Below are positions 44,460-51,958 of a stretch of 64,000 nt of DNA, in pieces. Source of the stretch: Dokdonella sp041395345. Lineage in GTDB: Bacteria > Pseudomonadota > Gammaproteobacteria > Xanthomonadales > Rhodanobacteraceae. A program made the position numbers and the translations under genes. The DNA is taken from assembly GCF_041395345.1 (NCBI RefSeq), contig NZ_JAWLAR010000006.1, positions 155,055 to 219,054 on the forward strand, read 5' to 3'. Numbering within the stretch: position 1 is the stretch's first letter; every line of letters begins with the position of its first letter. A model generated the notes under the pieces. It was not told where the DNA came from. It saw only the letters and a list, made by a program, of their open reading frames with translations, and searched no databases.

Positions 44460-46294
44460 CCCCCATCACCGCCACCAACGACTTCGTCATCAAGTTCGCC
44501 AACGTCAACGGCTCGGGTTCCGCCTCGGCCAACGAGATGTTCGCGAAATCGATCCTGCGCATGGGCGTGCCGGTTAGCCCGCGCAACATCTTCCCGTCCA
44601 ACATCCAGGGCCTGCCCACCTGGTACGAAGTCCGCGTCAACGAACAGGGCTGGCTCGGGCGTCGCGGTGGCGTCGACTTGATGGTCGCGATGAACCCGCA
44701 AACCTGGGATGCGGACGTCAAGGAAATCGAAACCGGCGGTTATCTCTTCTACGACAACAGCAAGCCACTGCCGAAATCCCGCTTTCGCGACGACATCACC
44801 GTCATCGGCATGCCGCTGACCCACATCAGCAACGCCACCTATGACGATCCACGCCAGCGCCAGCTGTTCAAGAACATCATCTATGTCGGCGCGGTCTCGC
44901 ACCTGCTCGGCATGGACCCTGACGTCATCGAAACGCTGATCAAGCAGCAATACAAGGCCAAGGCCAAACTGCTCGACGCCAACATCCATGCCCTGCATCT
45001 CGGCATCGACCACGCCAAAGAGCACCTCGCCCCAATAGGCCTTCACGTAAAGAAGGCCGACAACGTCGGCGACAGGATCTTCATCGACGGCAACAGCGCT
45101 GCCGCACTCGGCTGCGTCTATGGCGGTGCCACCGTCTGCGCCTGGTATCCGATCACGCCCTCTTCCTCACTGGCCGAAGCGTTCCAGTCCTACTGCCAGA
45201 AATACCGCGTCGATCCGGAAACCGGCAAGAACCGCTACGCGATCATCCAGGCCGAGGACGAGATCGCCTCGATCGGCATGGTCACCGGTGCCGGCTGGAA
45301 CGGCGCGCGCGCCTTCACGACCACCTCCGGCCCCGGCGTTTCGCTGATGAACGAATTCATCGGCCTGGCCTACTTCGCCGAAATCCCGGTCACCATCATC
45401 AATGTGCAACGCGGCGGCCCCTCGACCGGCATGCCAACGCGCACCCAGCAATCCGACGTGCTGGCCTGCGCCTATGCCTCGCACGGCGACACCAAGCACG
45501 TGCTGCTGTTTCCGGAGGATCCGCACGAGTGCTTCGAATTCTCGGCCCAGGCACTGGATCTGGCCGATCGCCTGCAGACGCCGATCTTCGTCATGACCGA
45601 TCTCGACATCGGCATGAACCAGCGCCTGTGCGAGCCGTTCACCTGGGACGATGCGCGCGACTACGATCGCGGCAAGGTCATGACCGCCGAGGAACTCGAA
45701 GCGGGCAGGGACTTCGGTCGCTACAAGGATGTCGACGGCGACGGCATCCCGTACCGCACCTATCCCGGCACGCATCCGACCAAGGGTAGCTACTTCACCC
45801 GCGGCACCTCGCGCGATCCCTACGCGCGTTATTCCGAACGTGGCCCCGACTACACCTACAACATGGAGCGCCTGCTACAGAAGTTCGACACGGCCAAGGC
45901 CATCACGCCGCAGCCGATCCTGCGCACGGCGCAGAAGAAGGCCGCCTTCGGAGCCATCTTCTACGGCTCGACCAGCCCGTCGATGGCCGAAGCCATCGAC
46001 GCGCTGGAAGCCCAGGACCTGCATCTCGATACGTTACGCGTCCGCGCCTTTCCGTTTCCCGAATCGGTGCGCCAGTTCGTGCTCTCGCACGAGCGCGTCT
46101 TCGTGATCGAACAGAACCGCGATGCCCAGTTGCGCAGTCTGCTGATCAACGAGTTCGATCTCGACCCGGCCCGCGTCGTCAAGATCCTGCACTACGACGG
46201 CACCCCGATCACCGCCCGCTTTATCGCCCGTGCCATTGCCGAGCACATGCGCGGCGCGAGCGTGTCTTCGCACGCCTCCGAGAGAGTTGCATGA
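44456..46294 (+). CDS. 2-oxoacid:acceptor oxidoreductase, fused gamma-alpha subunit
   Basis: 612 aa. Residues about 15-190 are the gamma domain (NVNGSGSASANEMFAKSILRMG; WLGRRGGVDLMVAMNPQTW). Residues about 200-600 are the alpha domain with YPITPSSSLAEAF, TTSGPGVSLMNEFIGLAYFAEIP and QRGGPSTGMPTRTQQSD, as in KorA/VorB. It works with the beta subunit at 46944 to oxidatively decarboxylate a 2-oxoacid (2-oxoglutarate is the best guess) to acyl-CoA, CO2 and reduced ferredoxin. The start is fixed by homology; its 48-bp 5' end occurs twice more upstream. The stop overlaps the next gene (ATGA). Confidence 0.9.
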   Translation: MTPITATNDFVIKFANVNGSGSASANEMFAKSILRMGVPVSPRNIFPSNIQGLPTWYEVRVNEQGWLGRRGGVDLMVAMNPQTWDADVKEIETGGYLFYDNSKPLPKSRFRDDITVIGMPLTHISNATYDDPRQRQLFKNIIYVGAVSHLLGMDPDVIETLIKQQYKAKAKLLDANIHALHLGIDHAKEHLAPIGLHVKKADNVGDRIFIDGNSAAALGCVYGGATVCAWYPITPSSSLAEAFQSYCQKYRVDPETGKNRYAIIQAEDEIASIGMVTGAGWNGARAFTTTSGPGVSLMNEFIGLAYFAEIPVTIINVQRGGPSTGMPTRTQQSDVLACAYASHGDTKHVLLFPEDPHECFEFSAQALDLADRLQTPIFVMTDLDIGMNQRLCEPFTWDDARDYDRGKVMTAEELEAGRDFGRYKDVDGDGIPYRTYPGTHPTKGSYFTRGTSRDPYARYSERGPDYTYNMERLLQKFDTAKAITPQPILRTAQKKAAFGAIFYGSTSPSMAEAIDALEAQDLHLDTLRVRAFPFPESVRQFVLSHERVFVIEQNRDAQLRSLLINEFDLDPARVVKILHYDGTPITARFIARAIAEHMRGASVSSHASERVA

Positions 46295-46947
46295 TTTCGG
46301 AAGCAAACCTGTGCCGCCTTGCTGTGCTGAGTGGCATGCTGGTTTGCTTGATGACGACGCCAGCTTTCGCAGCCAGCAGCGTCCACGGAACGATGGAAGG
46401 CGATACCTACGTCGCCCCGATGGGAGACTATCGCTGCCAGATACCCAACTTCGATTCGCGCGACATCAAGCTCGATGAGGGCTTCGGCAAGGCCGGCGGA
46501 ACGGCAGCGTTCATCAGCTTTCTCAACATCACGCGCGTGGATGTCGAGAAGGTGGAGATCGGCGTCCCGGCGACGGAGATGACGCCGGAGCTGGTGCGCG
46601 AACTGCATACCTTCTACTTCCAGGAGCAGGTGGTTCCACTGGTGAAGGCGGGCGTCAAGGATGCATCCATTGTCAGCAAGGACTACCAGAGCAAGGCACC
46701 TACCACCTACCGATCGGTCATGAAGCTGCCAATGGGCAAGCGCAAGGGTGGCGACATGATGCGTGCATCCATTCAATACACCAACGGCGACTTCATGTAT
46801 GTCGTCAGCGTTTCGAGATACATGAAACCCGAACGTGGCTGGTCGGAGGCGCAGGATGCCGAAGAACTCATGAAAGAAGCCGAGCGCGCATTCGCCCGTT
46901 GCCAGTTTCCACCCATCCCGACAGGGAACAGTGAGCCAGTCACATGA
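46291..46947 (+). CDS. Secreted protein of unknown function between alpha and beta subunit genes
   Basis: 218 aa. Signal peptide (LAVLSGMLVCLMTTPAFA) then a soluble domain (VAPMGDYRCQIPNFDSRDIKLDEGFG ... AAFISFLNITRVDVEKVEI ... FMYVVSVSRYM). No family recognised. It overlaps the alpha gene before it and the beta gene after it by 4 bp each. An exported product between two cytoplasmic subunits is odd. Its coding strand is G-balanced (line 46501: G18, C15) where its neighbours are C-rich, suggesting later insertion. Confidence 0.75.
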   Translation: MISEANLCRLAVLSGMLVCLMTTPAFAASSVHGTMEGDTYVAPMGDYRCQIPNFDSRDIKLDEGFGKAGGTAAFISFLNITRVDVEKVEIGVPATEMTPELVRELHTFYFQEQVVPLVKAGVKDASIVSKDYQSKAPTTYRSVMKLPMGKRKGGDMMRASIQYTNGDFMYVVSVSRYMKPERGWSEAQDAEELMKEAERAFARCQFPPIPTGNSEPVT

Positions 46948-47999
46948 CCTACATCACCAAGCCCAAGCTCCACCATCCGACCCTTCCCAAGAACGCGCTC
47001 TGCCACACAAGGCGCGACTACGAAGGCAAGATCTCGACGCTGTGCGCCGGCTGCGGCCACGACTCGATTTCCGCAGCCATCATCCAGGCCTGCTGGGAAC
47101 TCAACGTCGAACCACATCGTGTAGCCAAACTCTCCGGCATCGGCTGCAGCTCGAAAACCCCCGACTACTTCCTCGGCCAGTCACACGGCTTCAATACCGT
47201 GCACGGACGCATGCCCTCGGTACTGACCGGAGCCAACCTGGCCAATCGTGAGCTGCTCTATCTCGGCGTCTCCGGCGACGGTGACTCGGCCTCCATCGGC
47301 ATGGGCCAGTTCGTCCACGCCATGCGCCGCGGCGTCAACATGGTCTATATCGTCGAGAACAACGGCGTCTACGGCCTGACTAAGGGTCAGTTTTCGGCCA
47401 CCGCCGATGAAGGCTCGATGTCGAAGAAAGGTGTGAAGAATACCGATTCACCGATCGACCTGATCGGCCTTGCCTTGCAACTCGGTGCAACCTACGTCGC
47501 CCGCAGCTTCTCCGGCGACAAGGCGCAACTGGTCCCGTTGATCAAGGGTGCCATCCTGCACCAGGGCGCCGCCTTCCTCGATGTCATCAGCCCCTGCGTC
47601 GCCTTCAACAACCACGCCGGCAGCACCAAGAGCTACGAGTACGTCAGAGAACACAACGACGCCGTCAACCGCCTCGACGTCATCCCGACCCGCAGCGAAA
47701 TCCTTGTCGACTACGAACCTGGCGAATCCATCGAAGTCGCCCAACACGATGGTTCAACCCTACGCCTGCACAAGATCGAACCCGACTACGACCCCCGCGA
47801 CCACATCGCCGCCACAAACTACGTGCAACAGCATCATGCGAAAGGGGAGGTCGTGACGGGATTGCTGTATGTCGATCCGGACCCTTCTGACCTGCATCAA
47901 CACCTGGGAACGGTGGAGGCGCCGTTGAATAGGTTGGGAGTGGGGGAGTTGAGTCCTGGACTGGATGTGTTGGATCGGATTAATGCGGGGTTGAGGTAA
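46944..47999 (+). CDS. 2-oxoacid:ferredoxin oxidoreductase, beta subunit
   Basis: 351 aa thiamine-diphosphate subunit. The [4Fe-4S]/TPP region is LCAGCGHDSISAAII and GIGCSSKTPDYF; the TPP/Mg motif is GVSGDGDSASIGMGQFVHAM followed by VENNGVYGLTKGQ. Matches KorB/VorA-type proteins, with a tail (PLN ... LDRINAGLR) that also looks family-typical. The last about 50 codons switch from C-rich to strongly G-rich synonymous choices (from about 47845). End of the operon; the AT-rich island starts immediately after. Confidence 0.92.
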   Translation: MTYITKPKLHHPTLPKNALCHTRRDYEGKISTLCAGCGHDSISAAIIQACWELNVEPHRVAKLSGIGCSSKTPDYFLGQSHGFNTVHGRMPSVLTGANLANRELLYLGVSGDGDSASIGMGQFVHAMRRGVNMVYIVENNGVYGLTKGQFSATADEGSMSKKGVKNTDSPIDLIGLALQLGATYVARSFSGDKAQLVPLIKGAILHQGAAFLDVISPCVAFNNHAGSTKSYEYVREHNDAVNRLDVIPTRSEILVDYEPGESIEVAQHDGSTLRLHKIEPDYDPRDHIAATNYVQQHHAKGEVVTGLLYVDPDPSDLHQHLGTVEAPLNRLGVGELSPGLDVLDRINAGLR

Positions 48000-48028
48000 C
48001 GAAACAGTAATCGTAGCAGTGGGTCGAA

Positions 48029-48057
48029 TTGACTACCGGTGTGGTCAAATAGAAAAT
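48029..48057 (+). promoter_or_regulatory. Possible promoter for the receiver-kinase pair
   Basis: TTGACT at 48029-48034 with a 17-bp spacer to GAAAAT at 48052-48057, in AT-rich DNA. The -10 match is only four of six. It would give a leader of about 190 nt containing the candidate pseudoknot. Confidence 0.3.
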
Positions 48058-48087
48058 CTCTTGGATGTTAAAGTGCACTATTGCTTG

Positions 48088-48127
48088 GTGGGTATTGTTC
48101 TGCTCGCGTACCCACTCACCAGCAGAA
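48088..48127 (+). ncRNA. Candidate H-type pseudoknot in the leader of the receiver-kinase pair
   Basis: Two interleaved perfect 7-bp stems: GTGGGTA (48088-48094) with TACCCAC (48109-48115), and TTCTGCT (48098-48104) with AGCAGAA (48121-48127). Loops are 3, 4 and 5 nt. The arrangement 1-2-1'-2' is that of a compact H-type pseudoknot, as used by several riboswitches and frameshift or leader elements. It lies about 130 nt before ATG 48258. No known riboswitch consensus was recognised. Confidence 0.4.
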
Positions 48128-48257
48128 ACAAGATTTCAAGGCTAATGCGCCTGATTTCGCTGCTCATTGGAGAGCGTGTCAGGTTGGCTTGGACATTTGT
48201 TGCTGGGATGAATCTCATTCTTCTACGGAGCGGTTGTCATAACCATTAGGAAAGTCG

Positions 48258-48911
48258 ATGTACTTCCAGATAGGAAATCCAAAGCCCTTGTCGTCGCTGC
48301 GACCATCGCTTGAAAACTTGATGCAATTGAAAAGAAACTATCAGATAGCTGTAATCGATGACGAACCCTTTGCCAAATCCGATTCTCTTCGTGCGCACAA
48401 ATTTAGCATTGTCGAGCTAGGTGATATTAGAGCGGTAGATCAAGTTGCTGAGTACCCGATCGTAGTGTGTGATATTAGAGGGGTTGGTGGCGCTCTTCAC
48501 TCAGAATTGGAGGGTGCTCACCTTGTCGCTGAGATTCGAAAATCCTACCCGGATAAGTTTCTTGTCTCCTACTCTGGGGCTCAGTACGACATTAGATATA
48601 ACGAGGCATTGCGGAGCGTTGACGCATCGCTTCCTAAAGATGCTTCCACTAATGAGTGGGTCCGAACCATTGAGTCTGGTCTACTAAAGGTGGGTAGCCC
48701 AAAGGAGCGGTGGCTCAGACTAAGAAGAACGCTTCTTGAAAGAGGAGTCGAAATTCATGAAGTATTCGAACTCGAACAGAGATTCATTCGCGCAGTTCAG
48801 AAACGTGATGCCACTAAGCTCAAAGTTGGAGGAATACCCGAAGAGGCAAAAGAGCTTGTCGTTACCTTCGCTAAGATAGCTCTAGTGCAGATCATAAAGG
48901 GGTTGGCGTAA
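48258..48911 (+). CDS. Receiver (REC)-like domain protein
   Basis: 217 aa. Residues about 27-135 follow the response-regulator receiver plan: acidic pair Asp34/Asp35 (IAVIDDEPF), phospho-acceptor Asp72 (VVCDIRG), Ser106 at the Thr/Ser switch position and Lys127 (LPKD). The C-terminal about 80 residues are helical, without a recognisable output domain. AGGAAA precedes ATG 48258. The stop overlaps the kinase start (TAATG). GC content is far below the flanking genes (26/60 in the sampled line 48541). Could be a stand-alone regulator or effector; no known family name. Confidence 0.75.
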   Translation: MYFQIGNPKPLSSLRPSLENLMQLKRNYQIAVIDDEPFAKSDSLRAHKFSIVELGDIRAVDQVAEYPIVVCDIRGVGGALHSELEGAHLVAEIRKSYPDKFLVSYSGAQYDIRYNEALRSVDASLPKDASTNEWVRTIESGLLKVGSPKERWLRLRRTLLERGVEIHEVFELEQRFIRAVQKRDATKLKVGGIPEEAKELVVTFAKIALVQIIKGLA

Positions 48912-49714
48912 TGACGAATTACGACAAGCAAGATAGGAAGCTGAAGAAGCTCATCAAGGAGCTTGACGATGCGCTAGCAAGGGCAGAGAGCGCGGAAGCT
49001 GGAAGGATCAAGCTATATAGAATTCTGGACGGGATAATGCATGAAACTAGGCGACTCAATGCTGAGGTTGCCAATTCGTGCGAAGAAGTGTCAAAATGTA
49101 TAAGTAATAATAACTATGCGCAAGCTGGCCAGCGAGCAGACGATGCGTTTTATATGTCTGGGCTTATCTCATCTCGTCTAACATTCGCTGATTTCGAGAT
49201 CAACCCTGACTCTCTTTCTAGGCAAGTAAGGTATAGCGCGGGGCTGTACAGGAAGTTCGATAAGGCGCGCCAAATTCTATTTCGAGCCGCAAGTCGAAGA
49301 GGAATTGAAATTCAACTTCATGGTCCATCTCGGAATGAGATTGATGTAATGCCAGCTTTCGAATTGGTTCCTTTCGTCTTGATCGACAACGCTGTCAAGT
49401 ACTCTCCAGACGGTCAAATAATAACCATTGAAGTGCAAGACAATCCCATGCCGGGCATCAGGGTGCAGGCGACAGTTCAATCAATTGGTCCTATGGTAAC
49501 CCCAGACGAGTTATGCAAGCTTTGTTTGAGAGGATACCGCGGACAACTGGCAACCCAAAGTTCAATCCCTGGAGAGGGAATTGGGCTCTATCTAGCAGAA
49601 ACGCTTGTCCGATTGGTCAACGGATCTCTGCAAATCCGGTCTTCTTCGAATTCAATGTACGGTGTAGGTGGGGTGGACTATTCAGAATTCGAGGCCCTTG
49701 TGAATTTTCGATAG
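48911..49714 (+). CDS. Soluble histidine-kinase-like protein
   Basis: 267 aa. N-terminal charged helix, then an H-box-like helix with His44 (GIMHETRRLN), N-box Asn160 (VPFVLIDNAVKYSPDGQ) and G-box GEGIGLYLAETLVRLVNG at 221-238. No membrane segment, PAS or GAF domain, so any input must come by protein contact or through the helical region. Coupled to the receiver-like gene by a TAATG overlap, in the unusual order receiver first. Strongly AT-rich with rare codons (ATA, AGG), indicating transfer. Confidence 0.8.
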   Translation: MTNYDKQDRKLKKLIKELDDALARAESAEAGRIKLYRILDGIMHETRRLNAEVANSCEEVSKCISNNNYAQAGQRADDAFYMSGLISSRLTFADFEINPDSLSRQVRYSAGLYRKFDKARQILFRAASRRGIEIQLHGPSRNEIDVMPAFELVPFVLIDNAVKYSPDGQIITIEVQDNPMPGIRVQATVQSIGPMVTPDELCKLCLRGYRGQLATQSSIPGEGIGLYLAETLVRLVNGSLQIRSSSNSMYGVGGVDYSEFEALVNFR

Positions 49715-49717
49715 TAT

Positions 49718-50749
49718 TCACTCGGATTTGTGTTCAGAACTAGCTGATTTTCTCCCCGATGCACTCATCGGTGGCGTATCGATCGTCAACTCCGCTAAGT
49801 CTCTTCCGATTGCGACAACATTAGGCAGTGATCCATTCCACCGCTGAGTAAGATCATTGCCGATTTGCCATGAAAGTGACTCAGGGGATTCATCAAACTC
49901 AGCGCGGCGAAGTTTTGCCAGTTCCACGCGCTTCTGCGCCAGAGCGAGGTTGAGATTGATTTCTGTCTCGTCGGCGGCGGCTCTGGCCGCAATAGTTCGT
50001 TTGCGGAGCTCCTCTATCTGGAGTTCTGTGGCGCTTTGGATCCGTGATTTGCTGACTTCGACATTTACTTTAATGCGGTAGCCCAAAGTAAGAATTGAGA
50101 TGCCTAGTTCAGGAATGGATGAGTACCTTCTGTTAGAACCCTTAGCGATGGCAAGGTCAATAATCGCCTCGCTATTATTCACAACTTGTGTCTCGACTTC
50201 TGTTAGTGTTTTGCTGGTCAGGACTGATCGTGCTGCGTTTCTGCAGATATCTCCGATCAACTTCTCAATTTTGGCTTCTCCATATTGAGTGCTGGATCTT
50301 CCGAAGTTCTCGATGAGAGCGACTACTGCTAGACTACTCTTGTCGAGTTTGTAGCTAACTTCAAGTAGAACCTTGATCGGCACGTTGTCTGCGGTGTTCA
50401 CGGACACACCGTCATCCAGTAAAGCCTCAACCAGAATCTTCTCGGGTTCTACGGTCTTATCTGTTATGAGCAGAAATTGCCGCGTTGTTGGATATCTACG
50501 AATAACATTGAAATATGGCATATACCAATGAATGCCAGGATCTAGTGGCCCTTCGGTGACTCTGCCAAAGCTGCTTACAAGTACCAACTCGTCATCGTGA
50601 ACGGGAGTAAACGCAAACCCTGCCACAGTAGAAATGCTTGAGATAAGTACTATCGCCATCCATTTCCCCGCGGTTGTGAAAAAGATGGCTGCCGATAGTC
50701 GCTTCAAGAAGCCACTTCGAGTAAGTTCATGCTGTTTATTTGTGTCCAT
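49718..50749 (-). CDS. SPFH/Band-7-like membrane protein in the island
   Basis: 343 aa. N-terminal membrane helix (MAIVLISSISTVAGFAF), SPFH-type domain (VHDDELVLVSSFGRVTEGPLDPGIHWYMP) and a coiled-coil-forming charged region (ELQIEELRKRTIAARAAADE, LNLALAQKRVELAKLRRAEF), ending in a Ser-rich tail. MDTNKQHE at 50749 taken as start; open frame to 50803. Convergent with the kinase gene, 3 bp between stops. It could be the membrane platform for the receiver-kinase pair, but this is only positional. Confidence 0.85.
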   Translation of the reverse strand: MDTNKQHELTRSGFLKRLSAAIFFTTAGKWMAIVLISSISTVAGFAFTPVHDDELVLVSSFGRVTEGPLDPGIHWYMPYFNVIRRYPTTRQFLLITDKTVEPEKILVEALLDDGVSVNTADNVPIKVLLEVSYKLDKSSLAVVALIENFGRSSTQYGEAKIEKLIGDICRNAARSVLTSKTLTEVETQVVNNSEAIIDLAIAKGSNRRYSSIPELGISILTLGYRIKVNVEVSKSRIQSATELQIEELRKRTIAARAAADETEINLNLALAQKRVELAKLRRAEFDESPESLSWQIGNDLTQRWNGSLPNVVAIGRDLAELTIDTPPMSASGRKSASSEHKSE

Positions 50750-50808
50750 GTGTCTTCTCGCAGTGCGGAAAAGTCGTGTGGTCCATAGAGTAGTGCTCCC
50801 CAAAACTC

Positions 50809-50918
50809 GGGTTAGGTTGCACTTTTCAGGTCAGTTTTGGGCGCCCGATTATTGCGAGACAAGGGTCCGAAGTAAGGGTCAGGTTGCACTTTCGCGGCAT
50901 CGGGGTCAGGTCCACTTT
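50809..50918 (+). repeat. Three copies of GGGT(C/T)AGGTTGCACTTT-like motif
   Basis: GGGTTAGGTTGCACTTT at 50809, GGGTCAGGTTGCACTTT at 50876 and the shorter GGGTCAGGTCCACTTT at 50903. They occupy part of the 409-bp gap between the SPFH gene and the peptidoglycan hydrolase gene. The motif recalls short debris repeats I associate with transposase loci in this group. No gene is convincing in the rest of the gap. Confidence 0.55.
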
Positions 50919-51158
50919 CGTACCATGGGATACAACTGGGGCATCTGCAATTTTCATAAGCCAACGGATGGAGAGCAAAGGCGCCGCGTAGGTCACCTGC
51001 CATCCGAGTTCGCGGAATCCCTACTCGAACAAAGCGTCCTATCCACAGAACCATCGCCGAGCGCTTTTCTCGAAACCAAGGGCTTTGCTGAAAGCCTGCC
51101 GATGCTGAGTTTGGGGGCAGGTCAAGACACGCATGCTTTTCTAGATAAATTCCCGCAA

Positions 51159-51941
51159 CTAGTTGATCAGGCCAAGGTCGATAAAATCCTTGGAGTCGGC
51201 TGTTCTGGTTCGTAGCACGACTTCGTAACCTTCGCGGCTTCCGTCGTCGTTGGTGTTGCCTTCTATCGTGCGAAATGCCTTCCCGCTCGGCGCAAATGCA
51301 AATCCGGTATGCGTCCAGTCGTTTGGTGTTTTCCGAGCGATGAAGACATGGCAATCTGTTAGCTCCGCTTCGGAGAATTTCCTTTCGGCTCGAAAGCGCC
51401 TTGAGTTCTGCGCATCTTTGGCGAGCACATCGCAAGAGAATGTGCGTGGCAGCGGGCAAGGAACTCCCATGATTTCTGCTGCCTGACTGGCGATGCTGGT
51501 TACAAAACCAGCGCACCACGGCCAATTTGCGCCTTGATTTCCAGACATGTATGCACGCACCCAAGGTCCACAGTTCTGCCCTCCGATCTCTACGGGTCGC
51601 CTTTCTGCGTGCTTCAACGCCAGCTCGAGAACGGCTTGGGTATAGGTTGTCATCTGTCCGTCCAACGCCTTAATGGCCAGGAGTTCTTGCATGGGGGTTA
51701 CAAGCGCCGACCAAGATTCCGCGTCGAGCGTGTTGCTAGTTGGCAAACCCAAATGCTCGCGATACAGGTTCAGTGCCATGCCGGTGGCCGCCTGGAAGTC
51801 ACCATCAATGACGACGGGGAACCCTTGCAGGCCTAGCCACTCCTGCAACCTGCGGACATTGATTCCACGTGAACCAGCCTTGAGTTCACCCGGGAATTTC
51901 GTCTCCTTGGTGGCGGCCCGCGAAAAATAGTCCACATTCAC
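51159..51941 (-). CDS. Peptidoglycan hydrolase: PG-binding domain plus CHAP/NlpC-like peptidase
   Basis: 260 aa. Residues about 22-80 form a peptidoglycan-binding_1 domain (GSRGINVRRLQEWLGLQGFP ... VVIDGDFQAATGMALNLY). Residues about 120-250 form a cysteine amidase/peptidase of the CHAP type: Cys143 (WPWCAGF), His211 (DWTHTGF) and the polar residues Glu227/Asn229 (TIEGNT). No signal peptide. It starts 17 bp after the stop of the 975-aa gene, in the same operon. Similar to phage endolysins and TIGR02594-like proteins; an effector or release role is possible. Confidence 0.85.
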   Translation of the reverse strand: MNVDYFSRAATKETKFPGELKAGSRGINVRRLQEWLGLQGFPVVIDGDFQAATGMALNLYREHLGLPTSNTLDAESWSALVTPMQELLAIKALDGQMTTYTQAVLELALKHAERRPVEIGGQNCGPWVRAYMSGNQGANWPWCAGFVTSIASQAAEIMGVPCPLPRTFSCDVLAKDAQNSRRFRAERKFSEAELTDCHVFIARKTPNDWTHTGFAFAPSGKAFRTIEGNTNDDGSREGYEVVLRTRTADSKDFIDLGLIN

Positions 51942-51958
51942 TCCCCAACGAGAAACCG

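Noticed and set aside
48019..48249. 76-codon frame in the leader of the receiver gene
   Set aside because: GTG start without ribosome site, no recognisable domain, and it covers the candidate pseudoknot. Coding use cannot be excluded but is not supported.
48258..50749. Assignment of the island to the Detocs defence system
   Set aside because: No sensor repeats in the kinase and no effector domain fused to the receiver; the match is only two-component in general.
50925..51215. Plus-strand frame starting MGYNWGICNFHK
   Set aside because: Overlaps the 3' end of the hydrolase gene, no ribosome site, no motif.
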